Assembly (NCBI RefSeq): GCF_019396355.1 | Contig: NZ_JAHKRK010000026.1 | Coordinates: 1 to 57,698, forward strand | DNA length: 57,698 nt | Origin: Pseudonocardia nigra | Lineage (GTDB): Bacteria; Actinomycetota; Actinomycetes; Mycobacteriales; Pseudonocardiaceae | Direction: 5' to 3' | Shown here: piece after piece, positions 8,595 to 18,404 of the stretch | Position numbering within the stretch: position 1 is the stretch's first letter | How the letters are laid out: every line of letters begins with the position of its first letter | Notes under the pieces: model-generated | Seen by the model: the letters and a program-made list of their open reading frames with translations, nothing else | Databases searched by the model: none | What the model was told of the DNA's origin: nothing | Translations under genes and position numbers: made by a program

Positions 8595-9388
8595 GCCGGC
8601 AGCCTCCCGATAACACCCGCGATCCCTGTCAGGTCGGGGCGGTAGGGCTCGAGCCGGTCCAGCACCCCTGCGTCGTGGCCGGTGAGGACGTGGTCGACCG
8701 CACGGGCCGCCACGAGGTCCCGCACGGACTGCAGGCCCCGGTACATCGCCGGCAGGTCGGTGACTGCGACGAAGGGCATGTCCCGCTCCAGTTCCTCGGT
8801 GAAGTGCACGACGTCCGACGTGAGCAGCACCACGCCCTCGGAGGTGGGGACGGTCACCATGCTCTGGCCCGGAGTGTGCCCGCCCACCTCGGTGACCACC
8901 ACGCCGGGCGCCACTTCGACCGAGCCGCTGAACCGCCGCAGGCGGCCTTCGGCGTCGGCGCGGGCCAGGGCGGCCACCTCGTCGGACTCGGTGAAGTGGG
9001 CGATCAGTGCCTTGGTCGCCATCGGGGAGGTCCAGAAGTCGATCTCCGCACCGCTGACCACCACCGGGGAGCGCGGGAACAGGCCGACGTTGCCGATGTG
9101 GTCGTAGTGGGCGTGGGTGACCACCAGCGGGTGGGGACGGGTGATGTCCACGCCCAGCGAGCGGTAGGCCTCGGCCGGCTCCACCAGGACCGTCCGGCCG
9201 CGGGCCTCCGCCGGCCCCCGGGCGAACCCCGTGTCGACCAGGACGGTCGTGCTCTGGCTGCGCAGGACCCACAGGTAGTAGTCGACGACGAAGTCGCCGT
9301 CCGGCTCGCCGTACTGCGCGTAGTTCAGGAACACCTCGCTGCGCCGTGCCCGGCGGGTGCCGTGCCGGACGACGATCACCTCGTACAC
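8591..9388 (-). CDS. Metallo-beta-lactamase-fold hydrolase (N-acyl-homoserine-lactonase-like)
   Basis: About 265 residues. The zinc motif is THAHYDHIGN (HxHxDH), followed by VVSGAEIDFW, GGHTPGQSMV (third His), LLTSDVVHF (bridging Asp) and LTGHDAGVLD (last His), the order of AttM/AiiA-like lactonases. The opening YEVIVVRHGTRRARRSEVFL agrees with this group. The start is uncertain: GTG 9388 is the first plausible codon in frame; the frame is open to 9514, overlapping the upstream gene. In this operon it more probably opens a lactone or thioester than quenches signals. Its stop overlaps the next start as ATGA. Confidence 0.82.
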   Translation of the reverse strand: MYEVIVVRHGTRRARRSEVFLNYAQYGEPDGDFVVDYYLWVLRSQSTTVLVDTGFARGPAEARGRTVLVEPAEAYRSLGVDITRPHPLVVTHAHYDHIGNVGLFPRSPVVVSGAEIDFWTSPMATKALIAHFTESDEVAALARADAEGRLRRFSGSVEVAPGVVVTEVGGHTPGQSMVTVPTSEGVVLLTSDVVHFTEELERDMPFVAVTDLPAMYRGLQSVRDLVAARAVDHVLTGHDAGVLDRLEPYRPDLTGIAGVIGRLPA

Positions 9389-9455
9389 GTCGCCCGCGGC
9401 CTTGTCGACTCCCGCGTGGGCCCGCCATCTGCACTCCTCGTCGCCGCCGCGGCCC

Positions 9456-9890
9456 TCAGGACCCGCCGCTGCCGCCCTCGTGCACCTGGACCGTCGGCTC
9501 CAGCCCCTCGGCACCCACCACCTCGCGCCACGCGTCGAAGCCGGTCTGGAACGCCACGATCCCGGCCTCGGGGAGGGTGATCTCGATGGCCTCGAGGATC
9601 TCCTGCGGGCTGAGACCGAGGTCGAGCGCGACCCGGATGTGGCTCTGGATGTGGCCCTTGGACGCGCGCATCACCGTGAGGCTCACGATGAAGATCAGTT
9701 CCTTGGTCTTGCGGTCTAGGGACCGCTGGTCCAGATAGGCCGCGTTGACCAGGCCGTTGGTGGCCTGCAGGACCGGGAAGTCGTGCTTGGCCATGACCTT
9801 GTGGTAGTCTAGGATGTACCCGCGCGAGCGGGCCATGTCGTCGATGTACTGCTGCGCGTCGTCGATGTAGTCCTGCGGGTTGTCGCTCAC
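9456..9890 (-). CDS. Carboxymuconolactone decarboxylase / AhpD-like protein without CxxC
   Basis: A 144-residue protein of the CMD family (helical AhpD-like fold): DFPVLQATNGLVNAAYLDQR, KTKELIFIVSLTVMRASKGH, IQSHIRVALDLGLSPQEIL. The place where AhpD has the CxxC redox pair reads ASKGHIQSHI with no cysteine, so peroxidase-type thiol chemistry is unlikely; the His residues may act in acid-base chemistry as in true CMD. ATG 9890 overlaps the HIBADH stop (ATGA). It sits between an HIBADH-like gene and an MBL lactonase-like gene, which suits a lactone or beta-keto acid step. Substrate unknown. Confidence 0.85.
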   Translation of the reverse strand: MSDNPQDYIDDAQQYIDDMARSRGYILDYHKVMAKHDFPVLQATNGLVNAAYLDQRSLDRKTKELIFIVSLTVMRASKGHIQSHIRVALDLGLSPQEILEAIEITLPEAGIVAFQTGFDAWREVVGAEGLEPTVQVHEGGSGGS

Positions 9891-10846
9891 CGCTCCACCT
9901 CGTCCTCGGATCGGGGATCTTCCTTCCGGTCGCCCGGCCCGCCGGCGCTGCGCAGCGAGACGTGGTTGACCGACTCGTAGTAGCGGGCGACCTCCGTGTG
10001 GTCGAGACCGGAGCCACCCAGGGCCTCGCGGGCGCGGACCGCCGTGGCGTACGCGGCGTCGGTCACCGGCGTGCTCGCGTTCTGCTCCCGCGCCAGCGAC
10101 CGGGCGATACCGAGGTCCTTGATCATCAGGTCAATGGCGAAGCCCGAGTCGTAGCTGCCGGTCAGCACGTGCCGCGGGTACTTCACCTCGGTGGCCTGGG
10201 ACCGGCCCGTGGAGGCGTTGAGGACGTCGACCATCACGTCGGCCTCGATGCCGAAGGTCCGCGCCACCGTCAGGACCTCCGCCGCCGCCGCCAGGTTCGA
10301 GGCCGACAGCAGGTTGTTGAGCGCCTTCGCGGCGTGTCCGGCCCCGGAGGGCCCGACCACGAGGACCGACGCCCCCAGCGGCTCCAGGTGCGGCCGCGCC
10401 CGCTCGACGTCGGAGGGGTCGCCGCCGACCATGATCGACAGCTCGCCGGTGACCCCCTTGGCGACGCCGCCGGACACCGGCGCGTCCACGTACCCGATGC
10501 CCCGCGCCCGCGCGGTCTCGGCCAGCCGGCGGGTGCTGGTGGGCTCCGAGGACCCCATGTCGACGACCAGCGCTCCGGTCGGCAGGCGGGCAAGCAGCCG
10601 GTCGGTCAGCAGGACTGATTCGACGACCCGGCTGTCGGGGAGCATCAGGACGACGGTGTCGACGTCGTCGGGCAGCTCGGCCAGGGACCGCAGCACCGGG
10701 CAGCCGAGTTCCTCACCCAGCGCGGACGCGACCGCGCTGTCTGCATCGAAGAGCACGGTCTCGTGCCGTTGGACGTGCCGGCGGGCCATCGGGGCGCCCA
10801 TGCGCCCGAGCCCCACGAACAGGGTGCTGACGAGGCCGTGAACCAT
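9887..10846 (-). CDS. 3-hydroxyisobutyrate dehydrogenase family protein
   Basis: A 319-residue beta-hydroxyacid dehydrogenase. The nucleotide motif GLGRMGAPMA is near residue 12, the substrate motif DAPVSGGVAKG follows, and the catalytic Lys is in GHAAKALNN; the all-helical C-terminal domain (GFAIDLMIKDLGIA) is complete. It would oxidise a 3-hydroxy acid to the semialdehyde with NAD(P)+. The start is ATG 10846; an upstream extension of the frame is only an overlap with the ligase. The end carries an unusual charged tail, GDRKEDPRSEDEVER. Its stop overlaps the CMD start. The natural substrate may be another 3-hydroxyacid made in this operon. Confidence 0.87.
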   Translation of the reverse strand: MVHGLVSTLFVGLGRMGAPMARRHVQRHETVLFDADSAVASALGEELGCPVLRSLAELPDDVDTVVLMLPDSRVVESVLLTDRLLARLPTGALVVDMGSSEPTSTRRLAETARARGIGYVDAPVSGGVAKGVTGELSIMVGGDPSDVERARPHLEPLGASVLVVGPSGAGHAAKALNNLLSASNLAAAAEVLTVARTFGIEADVMVDVLNASTGRSQATEVKYPRHVLTGSYDSGFAIDLMIKDLGIARSLAREQNASTPVTDAAYATAVRAREALGGSGLDHTEVARYYESVNHVSLRSAGGPGDRKEDPRSEDEVER

Positions 10847-12546
10847 CCGCGCAGCGCCACCTTGCGGATCTTCCCGCTCGGGGTCTTGGGCAACTCGTCG
10901 ACGAGTTCCAGGCGCTCCGGCAGGAAGTGCTTCGACAGGCCCTGCTCGAGCAGGTAGTCGCACACCGCCTCGAGGGTGGGCGTGGCGTCGCCGTGGGGCA
11001 CCACCACGGCGCAGGCACGCTCGCCGAGGCGGACGTCGGGAACTCCTATCACCGACGCCTCGACGATGTCCGGGTGCTGGAACAGGAGGCTCTCCACCAC
11101 GGTCACCGGGATGTTCTCGCCCCCGCGGATCACGATGTCCTTCGTCCGGCCCTCGAGGAGGAGGGAGCCCTCCTCGGTCCGCCGCGCGGTGTCACCGGTG
11201 GTGAACCACCCGTCGCGGTCGATCTCCGCGGCGGTGACCTCCGGCAGGTGGAGGTAGCCCAGGAACAGGCCGGCGCCGCGGATCCGGAGGGATCCGACGG
11301 CTCCCGGCGGCGCCTCCTGCCCGTCGGCGCCCACGATGCTGACCTCGGTGCCCGGCAGCGGGACACCGTCGGTCGCCTGGGCGGCGGCCGGCAGGTGCGG
11401 CGCGCAGGAGATGCCGATGCCCAGTTCCGTCATGCCCCAGGCCGGGCAGACGTAGCAGTCGAACATCTCACCGGCGGCCGTCGGCAGCGTGCGCGGCACG
11501 GGGGCGCCGGCCAGGACGACCGTCCGCAGCGAGCACTGCTCGTCATGGGCGAGGTCGGTCAGCACGAGGTCCTGCAGGAAGGTCGGTGCCGAGAACATCG
11601 TGGTGACCCGCTCCTCGCGGATCACGGGGACGGCCTGGTCGGGGACCCACCGGTCGAGGTACACCGCCGTGCCTCGCAGGTAGGTGGTCAGCAGGACCCC
11701 CCACAGGAAGCCTGTGTGGTGCCCGACGGGTGAGGCCACCAGGTTGACCAGCGGCTCGCCGAGCGTGTCGCGGCCCACGTGGGCGATCCAGTTCTCCATG
11801 ACGGCCCGCAGCGTCTGGTGGGTGTTCATCACCCCCTTCGGGTCGCCGGTCGTCCCGGAGGTGAAACCCACGTGGCACAGGGCCCGGGCGTCGACGTCGG
11901 GCAGGTCCACATCCGGCGCCTCGAGCAGGGATGCCAGCGGCCGCACGCCGTCGTCGGTCATCGCGCCGTCGGCGGTCATCGCGGCGTCGTCGCTCGTGCT
12001 GCCGGCGACGACGACGTGCCGGAGGGAGGGCAGCGCGCCGCGCAGGCCCTGCACGAGCCGCTGTGGGCTGTTGCTGCCGAAGGTCTCCGCGACCACGACC
12101 ACCCCGGCGCCCGTGCGGCGCAGGATGACCTCGACCTCCCGCTCGCCGTAGGCCACGGGGATGCCGCTGTAGACGGCGCCGAGCTCGTTGATCGCGAAGA
12201 TCAGCGCGGCGAAGTCGGCAGAGTTGGGCAGCATCACCGCGACGAAGTCGCCGGCACGAACCCCGAGCGCGTGCAGGCCGCAGGCGTACCGGTGGGCCCG
12301 TTCGTCGAGCTCCGCGTAGATCAGCCGGCGCGAGCCGGTCGCGCCGCTCGTCCGGTCGATCGCCGCGACCCGGTCGGGGTGCTCGGCGGCCGCGGCGGAC
12401 AGGAGGGACCGCAGGGGGGCCGACGCCCATGCGCCGCTGCTCTCGTACTCGCGCACGAGGTCGGGGGTCAGCCGGCTGTCGGGACGGATGCCGGGGTGCG
12501 TTGAGGAAGGGGCCGTCTGGAACGGGCCGGTCAGCTGGTCGGTCAC
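10645..12546 (-). CDS. Acyl-CoA ligase, cyclohexanecarboxylate-CoA ligase (AliA)-like
   Basis: An ANL-superfamily ligase that activates a carboxylic acid to its CoA ester via the adenylate. Seen are the ATP loop GFTSGTTGDPKG, the A5 motif WGMTELGIG, WFTTGDTARRTEEG (A7), RTKDIVIRGGENI (A8) and the catalytic Lys in PKTPSGKIRK (A10). The N-terminal part resembles AliA-type cyclohexanecarboxylate ligases, which fits the BadI-like gene in the same operon. GTG 12546 has AGGAG nine bases upstream. The domain ends near residue 566, but no stop occurs and the frame runs about 66 more codons inside the HIBADH gene. Either the stop was lost to an indel or the tail is real; I favour a lost stop. Upstream spacing is 43 bp. 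Confidence 0.85.
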   Translation of the reverse strand: MTDQLTGPFQTAPSSTHPGIRPDSRLTPDLVREYESSGAWASAPLRSLLSAAAAEHPDRVAAIDRTSGATGSRRLIYAELDERAHRYACGLHALGVRAGDFVAVMLPNSADFAALIFAINELGAVYSGIPVAYGEREVEVILRRTGAGVVVVAETFGSNSPQRLVQGLRGALPSLRHVVVAGSTSDDAAMTADGAMTDDGVRPLASLLEAPDVDLPDVDARALCHVGFTSGTTGDPKGVMNTHQTLRAVMENWIAHVGRDTLGEPLVNLVASPVGHHTGFLWGVLLTTYLRGTAVYLDRWVPDQAVPVIREERVTTMFSAPTFLQDLVLTDLAHDEQCSLRTVVLAGAPVPRTLPTAAGEMFDCYVCPAWGMTELGIGISCAPHLPAAAQATDGVPLPGTEVSIVGADGQEAPPGAVGSLRIRGAGLFLGYLHLPEVTAAEIDRDGWFTTGDTARRTEEGSLLLEGRTKDIVIRGGENIPVTVVESLLFQHPDIVEASVIGVPDVRLGERACAVVVPHGDATPTLEAVCDYLLEQGLSKHFLPERLELVDELPKTPSGKIRKVALRGWFTASSAPCSWGSGAWAPRWPAGTSNGTRPCSSMQTARSRPRWVRNSAARCCGPWPSCPTTSTPSS

Positions 12547-12589
12547 TGGGGGTGCTCCTCGGAGAAGGGGGTGCGGTGGGCCATCGGGA

Positions 12590-13587
12590 TCAGGCCAGGG
12601 CGGTGACGTCGGCTGCCGGCCGGCAGGTGAGCACCACCTTGCCCGGAACGCTGCCGGCCTGGACCGCCGCGAGCGCGGCACCTGCCTCCTCGAGAGGAAA
12701 CGTCCGTGCGACCGGCACGGTCAGCCGGCCCTCGAGGTAGAGCTGCAGCATGTGCTCGATCGCGGCCCGTACCGCCTCGGGCTCGCGGTCGCGGTAGTCG
12801 CTGACCTGCAGTCCCAGGACGGCCAGGTTCTTGACCAGGATGTGCCCGGCCTTCACCGACGGTAGGTCGCCGGAGGCGAAGCCGATGACGACCAGCCGTC
12901 CCTCCCAGGCCGTGGAGCGCAGCGACTGGGCGAACACGTCGCCACCGACCAGCTCGAGCACGACGTTCACCCCCCGGCCGTCGGTGAGGGCCATGACGTC
13001 GTCGCGCATCGACGGGCCGGCGAGGACGACCTGGTCGGCGCCCTGCTCCTTGGCGAGGGTGGCCCGCTGTTCGTCCTGGGCGGCGGCGATCACGCTGGCG
13101 CCCAGCGCCTTGGCGATCTGCACCGCTGCCGAGCCGACGCCGCCGCCGGCCCCGGTGACGAGGACGATCTCCCCCGGCTGCAGGTTCGCTCGCCGCACGA
13201 GCGCGAAGTGGGCGGTGATGGCCCCCAGCCCGAAGGCCGCGGCGTCGACGAAGGGCACGCCGTCCGGCAGGGCCACGACCTGCGGCTCGGGCACGGCCAC
13301 GAGCTCGGCGTAGCCGCCGTGCTCGACCTGGGCGAGGACCCGGTCCCCGACCGCGAACCGGTCGACCCCGTTCCCCACCGCGCGGACGGTGCCGGCGACC
13401 TCCTTGCCGGGGCTGAACGGCCGCTCGGGAAGGATCTGGTAGGTGCCGGCCACGACCAGGATGTCGGGGAAGTTGACGCCGGCGGCGGCCACCTCGATCA
13501 GGACCTCCCCCGGCCCGGCGACCGGGTCGGGAAGCTCACCGGTCACCAGGGACTCCGGCGGGCCGAAGGTCTCCACGAATGCTGCTC

Positions 13588-13591
<4 letters not shown>
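12590..13591 (-). CDS. NADPH:quinone oxidoreductase family (MDR) protein
   Basis: A 333-residue medium-chain reductase without the structural zinc loop: MRAAFVETFGPPESLV, AGVNFPDILVVAGTY, then the cofactor site VTGAGGGVGSAAVQIAKALG and LVVIGFASGDLPSVKAGHIL. Members reduce quinones or the C=C bond of enones and enoyl-CoA esters (crotonyl-CoA reductase-like). ATG 13591 overlaps the upstream stop (ATGA). The 43-bp gap downstream before the ligase is one of the few breaks in the operon. It could supply a reductive step on an unsaturated CoA ester; this is inference from context. Confidence 0.87.
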
Positions 13592-14750
<1,159 letters not shown>

Positions 14751-14754
<4 letters not shown>

Positions 14755-15797
14755 GTGCCCGACTCCACGAGGGTGCGCGCCGCCGACCGCGTCGCCTCGG
14801 CTGCGCGCGCGGCGGCCCGCAGGGACACCGCGTCGCGGAGCAGACCCTCGACGAGGTACTCGGTCATGTACCCGTACCCCCCGTGCGACTGGACAGCGCC
14901 CGCGGCCACGTCGACGGCCAGGTCGAAGGCGGGCCCGAGCGCCGCCGCAGCGGCGTAGGGGTGGTCGAGGTCCGTCCCGATGGAGGTCGTGAGCACCGCG
15001 CGAGCGGCCGCCGCTTGCGCCGACAGCGAGCCGCGGACCGTCGGCAGCTCGGTGAGCGGAGCGCCGAACTGGACGCGAGTGGCGCTGTAGGTGAGGGCGG
15101 CCTGGGCGGCCGCCTCGGCGATCCCGGCGGCCAGCGCGGCCGCGCCGGCGTCGAGCAGGTTCCGTGACCGCGCGACGTGCGGGCCGCGCACCACGGCGCC
15201 CTCGGGCACGGCGGTGTCGATCCGGCAGCTGACGGTCATGGCGCCGGCCAGCCCCGTGCGCCGCACCCGAGATCCGAACGTCACGCCCTCGGGCGGCACG
15301 ACCACCCCGGTCGTCCGGTCCACCAGCAGGACCAGCAGTGGCTCCCGGCCGGCCGGGTCGATGCGGTCGAGGACGCCGGTGAGCCGGCCGTCGACCAGCT
15401 GCACCGCATCACCCTCGGGCGGGTCGAGCGCGCAGACCGCCACCGGTGCGGCCTGGTGCAGGCGCTCGAGCAGACCGGACAAGGCCCCGCCGGCACCGGA
15501 GAGCACCAGCGCCGCGGCGTGCGCCTGGACCGACCCCCAGGCCAGCGCCGGCCAGGTTCCGGCGAGCCTGGCGAGCGCCACCAGCGTGGTGGCGGAATCG
15601 GCTCCGCCGCCGCCCCCTGCCTCGTCGGCCCCCAGCGTCCAGAGCCCGTGCTCGGCCAGGGCCCGCCGGGCGGCGTCGACCTCGTCGGGGCGGTCGTCGC
15701 CGACCGGGGTAAGGTGGCTCGCGGCGAGGTCGTCGACGAGCTCGAGCACCGCCCGCTGGTCGTCGTCGAGCTGCGGGCCCCACCAGGCCCGGTTCAC
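14751..15797 (-). CDS. Acyl-CoA dehydrogenase-like protein, short and lacking the catalytic end
   Basis: A 348-residue ACAD-fold protein. The C-terminal four-helix part is recognisable (TYSATRVQFGAPLTELPTVR, QSHGGYGYMTEYLVEGLLRD), but the chain stops at RSAARTLVESGT, about where the usual Y-E-G-T motif with the catalytic Glu begins; DAVSLRAAARAAEATR has no acidic residue at that place. The middle FAD-binding region is also poorly conserved. It may be the structural half of a heteromeric dehydrogenase, as in the FadE pairs of steroid degraders, with the ACAD at 19163-20434 or another as partner. GTG 15797 overlaps the BadI-like stop. Activity alone is doubtful. Confidence 0.75.
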
Positions 15798-16573
15798 GAC
15801 CAGAACTTCTCGGGGTCCGGCGTCCGCTTCGCGCCGAACGCGTCGCTGAGCTCGTGTGCCTCGCGCGTGGCCAGGTACAGCGTGAGCTGCTGGTCGTGGG
15901 CCATCCGTGCCTGCCCGATGACGCCATTGTGGCGGGCGGAGAAGGCCGCCTTCAGCCCGCCGATGGCCATCGGGCTGCGGGTTGCGATCTCGGCGGCCAC
16001 CTCCTGGGCCCGCTTCACCGCCTCCCCGGCCGGGACCACCTCGTTCACCAGGCCCCTCTCCAGCGCTTGGGCGGCGGTGTACTTCCGGTTGAGGTACCAC
16101 ATCTCCTTGGCCCGCTTCCGGCCGATCGTGTCCTCCAGGTACCAGGTGCCGTAGCCGGCGTCAAAGCTGCCGACCATCGGCCCGACCTGACGGAAGATGG
16201 CGTTCTCCGCAGCGATGGTCAGGTCGCAGACGTTGTGCAGGACGTTGCCGCCGCCCACCGCGTAGCCGTTGACGGCGGCGATGACCGGCTTGGCGATGGT
16301 GTCGATCGCCTCGTAGACGTCGATGATCGGCAGGACCTGGGAGTAGTCGAGGGACGTGCTCTCGTCGTGCTCCCCGCCGATACAGAAGAACTTCTCCCCC
16401 GCCCCGGTGAGGACCGCGGCGCGCAGGCCCGGGTCGGTGCGGAACCGCTGGAGCGCGTCCTTCAGCTCGAGCAGGGTCCGGGCCCGCAGCTTGTTCCCTG
16501 CGTCCGGGCGGTTGATGGTCAGCGTCAGAACGGGCCCGGACGCCTCGGCCAAGATGTCGGTGTAGTCGCTCAT
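15794..16573 (-). CDS. badI: 2-ketocyclohexanecarboxyl-CoA hydrolase (BadI)-like crotonase
   Basis: A 259-residue crotonase-fold enzyme closest to BadI and MenB. GYAVGGGNVLHNVCDLTIAA gives the oxyanion loop, and QVGPMVGSFDAGYGTWYLED is the BadI/MenB signature with the Asp used in C-C bond chemistry, followed by RAKEMWYLNRKYTAAQALER and GLVNEVVP. BadI opens the ring of 2-oxocyclohexanecarboxyl-CoA to pimeloyl-CoA. No other menaquinone genes are near, so a MenB role is unlikely, while a ligase, ACADs, crotonase and SDR of the cyclohexanecarboxylate route are in the same operon. ATG 16573 overlaps the upstream stop. The ring substrate may differ from cyclohexane. Confidence 0.8.
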   Translation of the reverse strand: MSDYTDILAEASGPVLTLTINRPDAGNKLRARTLLELKDALQRFRTDPGLRAAVLTGAGEKFFCIGGEHDESTSLDYSQVLPIIDVYEAIDTIAKPVIAAVNGYAVGGGNVLHNVCDLTIAAENAIFRQVGPMVGSFDAGYGTWYLEDTIGRKRAKEMWYLNRKYTAAQALERGLVNEVVPAGEAVKRAQEVAAEIATRSPMAIGGLKAAFSARHNGVIGQARMAHDQQLTLYLATREAHELSDAFGAKRTPDPEKFWS

Positions 16574-17445
16574 CGCACCTCTCCACGCTCGTCGGTGCCG
16601 ACGCGGAAGCCGCGTCCGCTCTTGTTGCCGAGGTAGCCCGCGGCGACCATCTGCTCCAGCAGTGGTGGCGGCGCGAACTGCGGGTCCAGCGTCGCCTCGT
16701 AGGCCGACTCGGTGGCGTGCCGGTGGGTGTCGATGCCGATCAGATCCAGCAGCGCGAGCGGGCCGAGCTTGTAGCCGAGGCCCAGCTGGATGGCGACGTC
16801 GATGTCCTCGGCGGTGGCGAGCTCGTTGTCGTACTCCTGGACGACGTCGTTGAGGTAGGGCATCAGCAGCCGGTTCACCAGGAAGCCGGGACGGTCCTTG
16901 ACCTCTACCGGCGCCTTGCCGATGTCCTCCACGAAGGCCACCAGGTCGGCGATCACGTCGCCGTCGGTCTGCAGGGCGCGGACCACCTCGACCAGCGCCA
17001 TGACCGGGGCCGGGTTGAAGAAGTGCAGGCCGGCCATCCGCTCGGGCCGGGCCAGGGAGGCGGCCAGGTCGGTCACCGACAGGGCCGAGGTGTTGGTCGT
17101 CAGCACTGCGTCGGGGCCGACGGCCTCGGCGACCCGGCCGAGCAGCTCCACCTTGACGTCGCGCTGCTCGACCACCGCCTCGATGACCAGGTCCACGCCG
17201 GCCAGGTCTGCGACGTCGGTGGTGCCGCGGATCCGCCCGAGGACGGCGTCCCGCTGCTCCTCGGTGGTCTTGCCGCGGCTCACCCCGCCGTCGAGGAAGC
17301 TCCGCACGGCGGCGGTGCCGCGCGCGATGCGCTCCTGCCCGGTCTCCAGGACGACGACCTCGCGCCCGGACGCCGCCACCACCTGGGCGATCCCGCAGCC
17401 CATGGTGCCGAAACCCAGCACGGCGACCCGCTGGAACGTGCTCAT
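16570..17445 (-). CDS. 3-hydroxyacyl-CoA dehydrogenase (HAD family), copy 2
   Basis: A 291-residue 3-hydroxybutyryl-CoA-dehydrogenase-type enzyme that oxidises a 3-hydroxyacyl-CoA with NAD+. VAVLGFGTMGCGIAQVVA is the Rossmann motif, TTNTSALSVTDLA lines the site, and the catalytic His is in GLHFFNPAPVMALVEVV; the helical C-terminal domain ends YLGNKSGRGF. ATG 17445 is preferred to an upstream in-frame ATG (17487), which would overlap the previous gene. The stop overlaps the BadI-like start. Two HADs in tandem suggest that two different hydroxyacyl intermediates are handled. Confidence 0.9.
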   Translation of the reverse strand: MSTFQRVAVLGFGTMGCGIAQVVAASGREVVVLETGQERIARGTAAVRSFLDGGVSRGKTTEEQRDAVLGRIRGTTDVADLAGVDLVIEAVVEQRDVKVELLGRVAEAVGPDAVLTTNTSALSVTDLAASLARPERMAGLHFFNPAPVMALVEVVRALQTDGDVIADLVAFVEDIGKAPVEVKDRPGFLVNRLLMPYLNDVVQEYDNELATAEDIDVAIQLGLGYKLGPLALLDLIGIDTHRHATESAYEATLDPQFAPPPLLEQMVAAGYLGNKSGRGFRVGTDERGEVR

Positions 17446-17479
17446 GCTCGCACTCCGTTCGTCGGTACGGTCGGCCGGC

Positions 17480-18358
17480 TCAGGCACCGAAGGACTTGGT
17501 GCTCTCGTAGGTGTAGAAGCCGTGGCCGGTCTTCCGCCCCAGGTCGCCGGCGGCGATCATGCGGTCCACCAGTGGCGGCGGGGCGAAACGCGGCTCGCGC
17601 AGCTGCTCGTACAGCCGCATGGACACCGCCTTGTGGACGTCGAGCCCCACCACGTCGAGCAGTTGGAACGGGCCCATGGGATGGCGCAGCGCGCCGAGCA
17701 CGGCCCGGTCGATCGACTCCACCGTGCCCAGCCCCGCCTCCAGGGCGCGCATGCAGTTGTTCTCCCAAGGGATGAGGAACCGGTTGAGGATGAAGCCGGG
17801 ACGGTCCTTGGTGATCACCGTCGTCTTGCCGACGCCGGCGAGGAACTCCAGCGACCGCTTCGTCGCCTGCGAGGCAGTGTGCCGCCCCTCCGCTACCTCG
17901 ACCAGCTTCATCAGCTGCGGGGGATTGCAGTAGTGGGTCCCCACGACCCGCTCCGGGTGGCGGGAGCCGGCCGCGATCGAGGTGATCGACAGCGTCGAGG
18001 TGTTCGTGTGGAAGAGGGTGTCCTGCGAGACGACGTCGTCCAGCTCTCCGAAGAGGCTCCTCTTCAGTTCGAGGTCCTCGAACACCGCCTCGATGACCAC
18101 GTCCGCCGGCGCGACGTCCTGCAGGTCGGTCGTCCCCGACAGGTTCGCCAGCGCGGCGTCCACCTGTTCCTGGGAGAGCTTGCCGAGGGAGGCGCTCCTG
18201 CGCAGGAAGCTCTCGACGGTGTCCAGGCCACGCTGCACGGCGGCATCGTCGAGGTCGCGCAGGATTGTGCGGTGACGGGCACGCGCGGCTACCAGGGCGA
18301 TGCCGGCCCCCATGGTTCCGGCACCGAGGACGGCGACGGTGAGTTTGTTCGGTGTCAT
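17480..18358 (-). CDS. 3-hydroxyacyl-CoA dehydrogenase (HAD family), copy 1
   Basis: A 292-residue relative of the next gene: VAVLGAGTMGAGIALVAARA at the N-terminus, HTNTSTLSITSIAAGSRHPE, and RVVGTHYCNPPQLMKLVEVA with the catalytic His, where Tyr-Cys replaces the usual Phe-Phe beside it; the C-terminal domain ends AGDLGRKTGHGFYTYE. The altered neighbours of the His and PPQ instead of APV suggest a different, perhaps bulkier or cyclic, substrate. ATG 18358 has AGGAAG in good position; an in-frame GTG three codons upstream is too close to it. Gaps of 46 and 34 bp separate it from its neighbours. Confidence 0.9.
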   Translation of the reverse strand: MTPNKLTVAVLGAGTMGAGIALVAARARHRTILRDLDDAAVQRGLDTVESFLRRSASLGKLSQEQVDAALANLSGTTDLQDVAPADVVIEAVFEDLELKRSLFGELDDVVSQDTLFHTNTSTLSITSIAAGSRHPERVVGTHYCNPPQLMKLVEVAEGRHTASQATKRSLEFLAGVGKTTVITKDRPGFILNRFLIPWENNCMRALEAGLGTVESIDRAVLGALRHPMGPFQLLDVVGLDVHKAVSMRLYEQLREPRFAPPPLVDRMIAAGDLGRKTGHGFYTYESTKSFGA

Positions 18359-18404
18359 CGGTTCCACTTCCTGGTACGTCCGGCGGGGACTGTGGGCGGA
18401 AAGC

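Noticed and set aside
15794..16573. MenB (naphthoate synthase) instead of BadI-like
   Set aside because: The signature fits both, but no menaquinone gene is nearby while the alicyclic acid route genes are; MenB is kept as an alternative in the check for the finding.
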